From Opitutaceae bacterium (lineage in GTDB: Bacteria; Verrucomicrobiota; Verrucomicrobiia; Opitutales; Opitutaceae): DNA of 64,000 bases. Position 1 is the stretch's first letter, and every line of letters starts with the position of its first letter. The notes under the pieces are model-generated. The model was not told the origin of the DNA. It saw only the letters and a program-made list of their open reading frames with translations, and did no database searches. The DNA is taken from NCBI GenBank assembly GCA_030648295.1, contig JAUSID010000141.1:1-64000 (forward strand). Reading direction: 5' to 3'. The translations under genes and the position numbers were made by a program. Of the stretch, positions 33,521 through 40,068 are shown piece after piece.

Positions 33521-33615
33521 ACCGTCTCACCGTTTCACCGACCACCGCCTCACCGCCTCACCGCCTCACCGCTTCACCGCCTCACCGCCTCACCGCTTCA
33601 CCGCCCCACCGTTTC
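33521..33615. repeat. 8-bp tandem array (about 12 units)
   Basis: Units of ACCGCCTC with variants ACCGCTTC, ACCGTTTC, ACCGCCCC, in phase apart from one 7-bp unit at 33537-33543. It ends four bases before the stop of the DUF1080 gene on the minus strand. The 559-bp stretch 33060-33618 also contains a REP-like hairpin (33466-33491) and no gene. Confidence 0.87.
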
Positions 33616-33618
33616 CTC

Positions 33619-34278
33619 TTACGGCAGAACCCGGACCTTGATGTTCTTGTACATCACCTTGCTCTCGGGGTCGTGGCCTTGGATCGCAAGAGTGCCGTGC
33701 GAAATCAGCCGGCCCTTCATGTTGGGCGGCCGCTCCGCGTTCGGCTCTTCCGTGTAGTCGACGATTTTCCTGCCGTTCACGAACGTCTGGACGTGCTTTC
33801 CCTCGACCTTGATTCGCATCGTGTACCATTCGCCGTCCTTGGCCGGAGCTTCGAAATTATCCTGGATCGAGTAGAGCCCGGCGCCTTTTTTCTTGTCCGA
33901 GTGCGTGTTGTTCACCTGGACCTCGTAGCCCTTTTCCGGCCAGCCGGTCTCCTGATATTGAGTGTGAAAATAGACCCCGCCGTTCGCTTTGGGGAAGGTC
34001 TTGATGTCGAGCTGGAGTTCGAAGTTCTTGAAGTCGTGGTTCGCCACCGGTCCTTCGTAGAACAGGTGCGAGCGCTTGCCGAAAGCGACGAGGAGGCCGT
34101 CCTGGACGGTGAACGTGCCCTTGTTCTCGCTCGGCTTCCAGCCATCGAGTGACTTGCCGTCGAAGAGCAGTTTCCAGCCGGCGGATTTCTCCGCGGCGGT
34201 GAGCGTGTTCGCCTCCGCCGCGAATGTGCGGCTGAGTGCGAAGGCGGACAGGATAAGTATGGAAAGAATGCGTTTCAT
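33619..34278 (-). CDS. Secreted DUF1080 protein (3-keto-disaccharide hydrolase family)
   Basis: A 219-residue exported protein (signal MKRILSILILSAFALSRTFA). The mature part is one concanavalin-like DUF1080 domain: GWKLLFDGKSLDGWKPSENK, FKNFELQLDIKTFPKANGGV, YEVQVNNT, and LAIQGHDPESKVMYKNIKVR. Members of this family hydrolyse 3-keto-glycosides after oxidation by Gfo/Idh/MocA dehydrogenases, or bind glycans. The start at 34278 begins the signal peptide. It is divergent from the second DUF1080 gene at 34795, with repeat DNA between. Confidence 0.9.
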   Translation of the reverse strand: MKRILSILILSAFALSRTFAAEANTLTAAEKSAGWKLLFDGKSLDGWKPSENKGTFTVQDGLLVAFGKRSHLFYEGPVANHDFKNFELQLDIKTFPKANGGVYFHTQYQETGWPEKGYEVQVNNTHSDKKKGAGLYSIQDNFEAPAKDGEWYTMRIKVEGKHVQTFVNGRKIVDYTEEPNAERPPNMKGRLISHGTLAIQGHDPESKVMYKNIKVRVLP

Positions 34279-34365
34279 GGGGAAATGGCGCGCCGACGTT
34301 GAGCAACCCTCCGCGCCAGCGCGAGTCTGCGTTTTGTCTTTTAACCGCCAATTCCAAGGCACGAT

Positions 34366-34640
34366 TAACCGCGAATGAACGCGAATGCAGAAGCCATACA
34401 GAATCCGCCTTCCCTGGGAGCGCGGGCAGCCTGCCCGCCGAAGCCTCTGGCGAAGGAGGGTCTCGCCCGAATGGTTTACCGCGAACGAATGCAGTTAGGA
34501 ATCGCTGCAATCGCCCAACCAAGGCAGGACAACCGCGAATGGACGCGAATCAACGCGAATTCGGAGGGACCATGCTCTTAAGAGGGGGAAAGCACCGCTA
34601 CGCCTTGCCTCTGAATTCGCGTTCATTCGCGGTTAACCAG
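34366..34640. repeat. Half copies of the dispersed ~175-bp repeat plus REP hairpin
   Basis: Contains TTAACCGCGAATGAACGCGA at 34366, AACCGCGAATGGACGCGAAT at 34534 and the inverted TTCGCGTTCATTCGCGGTTA at 34616, so these are ends of the element seen complete at 143-319 and 22879-23049. A REP-like unit (GGGAGCGCGGGC...GCCCGCC) is inserted at 34414-34439. I see no gene in 34279-34794. Confidence 0.75.
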
Positions 34641-34794
34641 AATTGGAATCCTTTATTTGCATCCCTTCATGGTTCCACCGCCGAACGCTCAATTCGTGGT
34701 TCCGACAGAAATTCGTTTGCGGTGCCGAAGTAACTTGGTAGTTCACCCGCTGCCCTGCGCCCAGGCAACCTGAGGCGCGAAGACTTCACCTCCG

Positions 34795-36156
34795 ATGCGC
34801 TGCCCTCCCCTGCGACTTTCGACGTTAATTGCCTTTTGCGGCCTCGCCGCCGTGGCCCAAGCCGCCCAGCCGCCCGCCGGCTTCACCGCCCTCTTCAACG
34901 GCCGCGATCTCGCCGGCTGGCGCGGCGGCACCACCTATGACCACCGTGAGCTGCTGTCGCTGCCAGCCGCCGAGCGCGACGCGCTGATCGCGAAATGGAC
35001 CGCCAGCCTCACCGAGCTCAAGGATGGCAAGCCTCACTGGCGCGCCGAGGGCGGCGCTTTGGTGAACGATGGATTTGGCGGTTATGCCACGACCGAACGC
35101 GACTACGGCGACTTCGAATTGCGGCTCGAATATAAACTCGCGGCGGGCGCCGACTCCGGCGTTTACCTGCGCGGCGTCCCCCAAGTTCAGATTTGGGATG
35201 CGACCATGCCCGATCCGAAGGGCCACGGTTATGTGAAGGGCTCGGGCGGCCTCTGGAACAACACCAAGGACACGCCCGGCCGCGACCCGATGGTCCGCGC
35301 CGACCGGCGGATTGGTGATTGGAACAAGCTGCGCGTCACGATGGTAGGCAGCCGCGTGAGTGTGTGGCTGAACGACAAACTCGTCGTCGATCACGTGGTG
35401 CTCGAAAACTACTACGACAAAGCCAACAAGAAGCTTGCGCCCGGGCAGCGCCGGCCGGTGCCGCCGAAGGGCCCGATCCAGCTCCAGACGCACGGCGGCG
35501 CCACGCACTGGCGGAACATCTTCATCCGGGAAATCCCCGGCGACGAAGCGAACAAGCTGCTCGCCGGCCGCAACCACAAGGGATTTGAACGCATCTTCAA
35601 CGGCCAGACGCTCGACGGCTGGGCCGGCGCGACCGACGCCGTCGAGGTGAAGGGCGGCGCGATGGTGTGGCGGGAGAAGAAAGGCGGGGTGCTTTACTGG
35701 AACCATGACCTGGCCGACTTTCAGACGCGACTTCAGTTCAAGCTGCCGAAGGCGGGCAACAACGGACTCGCCATCCGGTATCCGGGAACGGGTGACGCCG
35801 CGTATATGGCCATGTGCGAACTGCAAATCCTCGACGACAACTACGAGCAGAACAAACCGGCCAAGATCGATCTGCGCCAGGCGCACGGTTCGGCCTACGG
35901 GATGGTCGCCGCCGCGCGTGGTTATCAGCGACCGCTCGGCGAATGGAATTTCGAGGAGGTCACAGTCAGGGGCTCGACGATCACCGTCGAGCTCAACGGG
36001 ACCATCATTCTCGATACCGACCTGAGCAAGGTGGACATGAGCAGCGTGATGGGCAACAAGGCGCACCCTGGAAAGGATCGGAAGAGTGGGTTCTTCGGTT
36101 TCGCGGGCCACAACGATCCGGTGCAGTTCCGTGAGATCGCGATTAAGCGACTTTGA
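34795..36156 (+). CDS. Secreted protein with two DUF1080 domains
   Basis: 453 aa, signal peptide about 1-24 (ending AAVAQAA). Domain 1 (about 28-245): FTALFNGRDLAGWRGGTTYD, YGDFELRLEYKLAAGADSGV, IQLQTHGGATHWRNIFIREI. Domain 2 (about 262-453): FERIFNGQTLDGWAGATDAV, FQTRLQFKLPKAGNNGLAIR, FFGFAGHNDPVQFREIAIKR. Tandem DUF1080 proteins are common in Verrucomicrobiota and Bacteroidota glycan clusters. With the oxidoreductase at 37547 and the isomerase at 36558 it suggests oxidation-based glycoside cleavage in the periplasm. The 401-bp spacer after it holds three short hairpins of the GGGCGTCCCGCCC type (36206-36280) and no gene I can support. Confidence 0.9.
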   Translation: MRCPPLRLSTLIAFCGLAAVAQAAQPPAGFTALFNGRDLAGWRGGTTYDHRELLSLPAAERDALIAKWTASLTELKDGKPHWRAEGGALVNDGFGGYATTERDYGDFELRLEYKLAAGADSGVYLRGVPQVQIWDATMPDPKGHGYVKGSGGLWNNTKDTPGRDPMVRADRRIGDWNKLRVTMVGSRVSVWLNDKLVVDHVVLENYYDKANKKLAPGQRRPVPPKGPIQLQTHGGATHWRNIFIREIPGDEANKLLAGRNHKGFERIFNGQTLDGWAGATDAVEVKGGAMVWREKKGGVLYWNHDLADFQTRLQFKLPKAGNNGLAIRYPGTGDAAYMAMCELQILDDNYEQNKPAKIDLRQAHGSAYGMVAAARGYQRPLGEWNFEEVTVRGSTITVELNGTIILDTDLSKVDMSSVMGNKAHPGKDRKSGFFGFAGHNDPVQFREIAIKRL

Positions 36157-36205
36157 CGCCAGTGGAAGAGAGATTCCTCCGGGACCCGAGCGTGGCTTGC
36201 GCTTG

Positions 36206-36280
36206 GCACTGGCGTCCCGCCCGTGGGTTGCGGTGGCACGGGCGTCCCGCCCGTGGATTTACCGTGGCATGGGCGTCTCC
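36206..36280. repeat. Cluster of GGGCGTCCCGCCC hairpins
   Basis: Three closely spaced units: CACTGGCGTCCCGCCCGTGG, CACGGGCGTCCCGCCCGTGG and GGCATGGGCGTCTCC, the first two folding as short hairpins. The third runs into CTCGACAGGCTCGGGACCC, a piece of the family at 52537-52695. Similar units are at 6491-6573. The core GGGCGTCCCGCCC is shared with the GGGAGCGCGGGC REP-like family. The rest of 36157-36557 shows no gene. Confidence 0.75.
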
Positions 36281-36557
36281 CTCGACAGGCTCGGGACCCT
36301 GAGCCGGTTCGACCGGGCTCACGGCCATCTGTGATTTCGACTGAAAGGCCTCGAGCTTGCCGAGAGGCTTGCCGAACGGGCCGCCCATGTTGAATCGCCG
36401 GTTTTGCGCGCTCGACGGCCAGCACACCCCCTCCCGCTCTCAATCTCGGCCGAATCCCGACTTGCACGCATTTGATCCCTTGATCCCCTCCGCTCGATAG
36501 GCGCATCGTTCCTTCCCTGCCAAGCCGGCATCCCGGCATCACGCCCCGTTTCCCCGC

Positions 36558-37508
36558 ATGAATCGTCGTTCGTTCCTCGCCTCTTCCGCCGCCGCCGCGG
36601 CACTCGCGCCGCTCGCCATGTCCGCGGCCGAGAAGAAAAAGAAGTCGTCCGCCCCGCCGGCGCCCCCGGCACCCACGCGCACCACGCCGCGCCCGAACAA
36701 AAAAGGGTTCATGTTCAACACCCTCAACGGCGCCACGGCAAACAAGCTGAGCACGAAGGAAAAATTCCAGCTGCTGCACGATGCGGGATTCGCCGGGGTC
36801 GAGGTCCGCAGCGGCATGCCGCAGGACGAAGTCCTCGCCGCGCGCGACGCGGCGGGCTTGCAGATCCCGAGCGTCCTCGTCTCGACCCACTGGACGCATC
36901 CGCTCTCCTCGCCCAACCCGTCGGCCCGCGAGACCACGGTGGAGTCACTCAAGCAGGCGCTGCGCGACGGCAAAGCCTACGGCGCGACCTCCGTTCTCCT
37001 CGTGCCGGCTGTGGTGACCAAGGAGGTGAGCTACACCGACGCCTACAAGCGCTCGGTCGAGGAAATCAAGAAATGCGTGCCGCTGGCGGAGGAACTCGGC
37101 GTCGCGATCGCAATCGAGAATGTCTGGAATCAATTTCTGCTTAGTCCGCTCGAGGCGGTCGAATACGTGGACTCGTTCAAGTCGCCAATGGTTCAGTGGC
37201 ATTTCGACGTCGGCAACATCGTCAACACCGGCTGGCCGGAACAATGGGCGCGAATCCTCGGCCCGCGCATCGCCAAGGTGCACGTGAAGGAATTCAGCCG
37301 GAAGCTGCGCGACGAAGAGGGACTGTGGGCTGGATTCAAGGTCGACCTGATGCAGGGCGACAGCGACTGGCGGGCGGTCATGGCCGCATTCGATGACGTG
37401 AAATACACCGGCTGGCTGATCACGGAACAGTATCGCTCCCCCGGGTTGACCGATGCCCAATATCTCTCCCAACTTTCCCAAAAGCTCGACGCCATCCTCG
37501 TCGCCTGA
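36558..37508 (+). CDS. Tat-exported sugar isomerase/epimerase (TIM barrel)
   Basis: 316 aa of the xylose-isomerase-like TIM-barrel family, which isomerises or epimerises sugars and keto sugars or cleaves keto-glycosides. A twin-arginine signal opens it (MNRRSFLASSAAAAALAPLA), followed by a lysine- and proline-rich linker (about 25-48). Core motifs: EKFQLLHDAGFAGVEVRSGM, AIAIENVWNQFLLSPLEAVE, VQWHFDVGNIVNTGWPEQWA and IAKVHVKEFSRK, which provide the usual Glu, His and Asp metal ligands. The next gene, a Tat-exported oxidoreductase, starts 38 bp after its stop, so the two are very likely co-transcribed. Confidence 0.9.
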   Translation: MNRRSFLASSAAAAALAPLAMSAAEKKKKSSAPPAPPAPTRTTPRPNKKGFMFNTLNGATANKLSTKEKFQLLHDAGFAGVEVRSGMPQDEVLAARDAAGLQIPSVLVSTHWTHPLSSPNPSARETTVESLKQALRDGKAYGATSVLLVPAVVTKEVSYTDAYKRSVEEIKKCVPLAEELGVAIAIENVWNQFLLSPLEAVEYVDSFKSPMVQWHFDVGNIVNTGWPEQWARILGPRIAKVHVKEFSRKLRDEEGLWAGFKVDLMQGDSDWRAVMAAFDDVKYTGWLITEQYRSPGLTDAQYLSQLSQKLDAILVA

Positions 37509-37546
37509 GCCAGCTCATCCCACCCTCTCCAAACCACGAAAAAAAC

Positions 37547-38842
37547 ATGAACTCCCCGTCCGCAATCCCAACCACGCCGGCGACCCTGATGCCGCGCCGT
37601 GACTTCCTGAAAACATCCGCCGGCCTCGCCGCCACGGCCACACTGGCGCGTCCGCTGACCGCGGCCGAGCGCAAGCGCTCCATCGGCGCGAACGATCGAA
37701 TCCGCATTGCCCAGATCGGCTGCGGTAACCGCGGGCAGAGCGCGCACATGACGGGCGTGTACAAGCACGTCAAAGAAACCAATTTCGAATACGTCGCGGT
37801 GGCGGACACCTGGCGGGTGCATCGGGAGCAGGCGGCCGCGAAGGCGAAGGAGTGGTTCGGCAAGGACGTGAAGCAGTTTGCGTCCTACAAGGACGTGCTC
37901 GCGATGAAGGACGTCGACGCCGTGATGATCGCGACGCCGGATCACCTGCACACCACGCACCTGGAGGCGGCAGCGAAGGCCGGCAAACACATTTACATCG
38001 AGAAGCCGCTCGCCACGGAATTCGACAAGCTGGTGCGGGCGGTCGATGCGGTGAAGGCGGCCGGCACGGTCGTGCAGTGCGGGACCCAACTCCGCAGCTA
38101 TCCCGGCATCGTCGGCGCCCGCGAAGTGATGCGCAGCGGCATCCTCGGCAAAGTATCGAAGGTCGAGGAGAACCGGAACGGCACCAAGCCGTATTGGTAT
38201 CAGTACCTGGAGCGCGATGTGAAGGAGGCGGATGTGGACTGGAAGGCGTTCCTCGGCGACCGCCCGATGCGCAAGTTCAATCCCGAGATGTACGCCGCGT
38301 GGTATGGCCACTACGACTTCTGCCAGGGCCCGGTACCGCAATGGGGCGCCCACTTCCTGGATACGGTGCACTACATCCTCGATTCGAAATTCCCGGAATC
38401 CTGCATGTGCACCGGCGGCGTGCTCACCTGGAAGGACGAGCACAAATTCACGACGCCCGACTGCGTGAGCGCGACCTGGATGTACCCGGAGGGCTACATG
38501 ATCACGAGCGCGAACAATTTCGGCAACGGCGGCGGCAGCGGGCGCAAGATCTTCGCCGCCAACGGCACGATGGACATCCAGAACACGAACGCCCCGAGCT
38601 ACAGCGCCGACGGCGGACTGAAGCGCGGCGGCGAAATCCGCGGCAAGGTCGAAGTCCCGCTGAAGGAGCACCCGGATCATTTCCTGAACTGGCTGCAATG
38701 CATGCGCACGGGCGAGACGCCCAACGCCTCGATCGAAGCCGGCTATCTCCACGCCGTCGCCGTGCTGATGGCAGTTGTCTCGTACGAGACCGGTAAGAAG
38801 ACGGTTTACGATTCCACCAAGCGCGCGCTGCGGACCGTGTAA
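37547..38842 (+). CDS. Tat-exported Gfo/Idh/MocA family oxidoreductase
   Basis: 431 aa with a twin-arginine signal (PRRDFLKTSAGLAATATLA, about 16-34). The dinucleotide motif is RIAQIGCGNRGQSAHMTG (about 54-71) and the catalytic EKPLATEFDKLVRA has the canonical Glu-Lys-Pro (about 148-161). The C-terminal domain contains GHYDFCQGPVPQWGAHFLDT, with the active-site histidine of periplasmic members. Related periplasmic enzymes oxidise glycosides at C3. It closes the cluster with the TIM-barrel and DUF1080 genes, and a strong terminator follows 27 bp after its stop. Confidence 0.94.
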   Translation: MNSPSAIPTTPATLMPRRDFLKTSAGLAATATLARPLTAAERKRSIGANDRIRIAQIGCGNRGQSAHMTGVYKHVKETNFEYVAVADTWRVHREQAAAKAKEWFGKDVKQFASYKDVLAMKDVDAVMIATPDHLHTTHLEAAAKAGKHIYIEKPLATEFDKLVRAVDAVKAAGTVVQCGTQLRSYPGIVGAREVMRSGILGKVSKVEENRNGTKPYWYQYLERDVKEADVDWKAFLGDRPMRKFNPEMYAAWYGHYDFCQGPVPQWGAHFLDTVHYILDSKFPESCMCTGGVLTWKDEHKFTTPDCVSATWMYPEGYMITSANNFGNGGGSGRKIFAANGTMDIQNTNAPSYSADGGLKRGGEIRGKVEVPLKEHPDHFLNWLQCMRTGETPNASIEAGYLHAVAVLMAVVSYETGKKTVYDSTKRALRTV

Positions 38843-38868
38843 GGTTCGGCCGAAACGTTTTCACCAAA

Positions 38869-38898
38869 GGCGCGGCCAGTGTGGCCGCGTCTTTTTTT
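38869..38898 (+). terminator. Strong intrinsic terminator
   Basis: Perfect 8-bp stem CGCGGCCA / TGGCCGCG with a GTG loop (38869-38887), followed by TC and a run of nine T. It ends the transcript of the isomerase and oxidoreductase. Confidence 0.92.
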
Positions 38899-38976
38899 TT
38901 GCATGCGGTGCGTCCCTGGGAGCGCGGGCGTCTCGCCCGCAGTGGTCGAGAGGCTGCGGTCGCCGACCGATGCTCG

Positions 38977-39071
38977 GATGATCAGATGATCAGATGGTCG
39001 GATGGTCAGTGGTCAGTGGTCAGTGGTCAGTGGTCAGTGGTCAGTGGTCAGTGGTCGGTGGTCGGTGGTCG
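38977..39071. repeat. 8-bp then 7-bp tandem array
   Basis: Four 8-bp units (GATGATCA twice, GATGGTCG, GATGGTCA; 38977-39008) pass directly into nine 7-bp units: GTGGTCA six times, then GTGGTCG three times (39009-39071). The change of period by loss of one base inside the same motif is visible. REP-like units flank it at 38914-38939 and 39097-39121. Confidence 0.92.
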
Positions 39072-39124
39072 GTAAAGCGGTAGGAGGCTCGCTCGCCTGG
39101 GAGCGCGGGCGTCTCGCCCGCAAC

Positions 39125-39417
39125 GTGGCTGCGGCTTCCAGCCGCAGATGATTAGGAAAAAGAGAACGAAGTACCTTCCCCGACTCGTTCTCTTTTCCTC
39201 TTTCTCTTTCTCGTTCTGTTCCCCTTCGTTCGAAGCGGCAGACGGATGCCGAATGAGTTCACGACCCCTCTGCGGCTGGAAGCCGCAGCCACTTCAGAGC
39301 ACCTAGGTTCGACCCAAGAAATCGGCTGCGCAATCGTCCGCCGTGGCTGCGGCATCCTGCCGCAGTGACTTTCGAACGAAACTTTCGATCCCCTCTGCGG
39401 CTGGACGCCGCAGCCAC
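39125..39417. repeat. Four alternating GTGGCTGCGGC hairpins
   Basis: Four copies of one hairpin in alternating orientation: GTGGCTGCGGCTTCCAGCCG (39125), its reverse-complement type CTGCGGCTGGAAGCCGCAGC (39270), GTGGCTGCGGCATCCTGCCG (39343) and CTGCGGCTGGACGCCGCAGC (39395). An imperfect inverted repeat of AGGAAAA(A)GAGAACGA type lies between the first two (39154-39202). With the tandem array and REP units before them, these fill 38899-39503; I see no gene there. Confidence 0.85.
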
Positions 39418-39503
39418 TTTGCCGGAAAACCGATCCCTTCGCTGTCTCGTCAACCGGCCCCGTTTCAATCCGGCCATGCGTCGGCACGCCCGCGCTCCCG
39501 GGC

Positions 39504-39764
39504 TCAATCCGGTGCCAGCTCCAACACGTATTTGCCGCGGTAAAAATCGTGCGTCGCAACGTACCGACCCGGTTTCTCGAGCTGTACGTGATAACCGAGC
39601 ATCCGCTCCAATCGCGCCGCCTCCGCGTGGAGATCGTCCAGCGACGCTTCGCGTTTCAGCACCACGCGATCGCCGCCGTTCATCTGTCGTTTCACGAGCT
39701 TCACCGTACAATCAATACCAACGACCCCGACGCGAAGCAACCGGCGGTTTTCGATGAATGTCAC
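39504..39764 (-). CDS. Hypothetical small protein, 86 aa, behind palindromic operator-like sites
   Basis: Frame from a GTG at 39764 (reading TFIENRRLLRVGVVGIDCTV...) to 39504; a shorter version would start at the ATG at 39683 (MNGGDRVVLKREASLDDLHA). The C-terminal half has a helix (LDDLHAEAARLERMLGYHV) and a small sheet. I recognise no family. If the GTG is used, the start lies inside the palindrome at 39758-39778; if the ATG is used, the palindrome is 75 bp upstream. The paired palindromes suggest a tightly regulated or autoregulated gene. Confidence 0.5.
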   Translation of the reverse strand: MTFIENRRLLRVGVVGIDCTVKLVKRQMNGGDRVVLKREASLDDLHAEAARLERMLGYHVQLEKPGRYVATHDFYRGKYVLELAPD

Positions 39765-39825
39765 GTATTACGTGACATCGCCCGCGTCCCTCGGCTCGAG
39801 GAATATGTCACGTAATACATGACAT
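39758..39825. promoter_or_regulatory. Pair of 21-bp palindromes, likely operators
   Basis: Site 1 (39758-39778) is a perfect 21-bp palindrome around a single central base: half-site ATGTCACGTA, its complement TACGTGACAT. Site 2 (39805-39825) is the same but for one mismatch (ATGTCACGTA and TACATGACAT). Centres are 47 bp apart, between four and five helical turns. They lie at the 5' end of the minus-strand gene at 39504-39764. Two near-identical operators at this spacing are typical of a dimeric repressor binding cooperatively. Confidence 0.7.
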
Positions 39826-39871
39826 GTTCGCCTGGCGAGGCGCAGCCTAAGTCCCGACACAATTCCCGGTT

Positions 39872-39957
39872 TGTCATTCTGAGGCTTGGCGAAGAATCCA
39901 GCTCGATGCTCGCAGCCGGACGCGCCACTGGATTCTTCGGCGGCCCTCAGAATGACA
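39872..39957. repeat. Inverted repeat with TGTCATTCTGAGG ends
   Basis: Left arm TGTCATTCTGAGG and CGAAGAATCCAG; right arm CTGGATTCTTCG and CCTCAGAATGACA; about 25 bp loop. The arms pair over nearly 30 bp with a small bulge. This TGTCATTCTGAG/CGAAGAATC theme is known as a dispersed intergenic repeat in many environmental genomes. It is the main content of 39826-40068; no gene is seen there. Confidence 0.8.
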
Positions 39958-40068
39958 GTTTAGGAATTCTCGAAAACCCTGGCCGCCTTCGGCGCCGCCA
40001 AAGGCGGGCAAGCTTGACCTGTTCACAACGAGTTTCGGAGTTCAAGGAGTCTGGACACCGCACGCCGG

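Noticed and set aside
36319-36427. Short minus-strand frame in the spacer before the isomerase (NRRFNMGGPFGKPLGKLEAF)
   Set aside because: It looks slightly protein-like but runs into hairpin repeats, has no ribosome-binding site, and I recognise no family.
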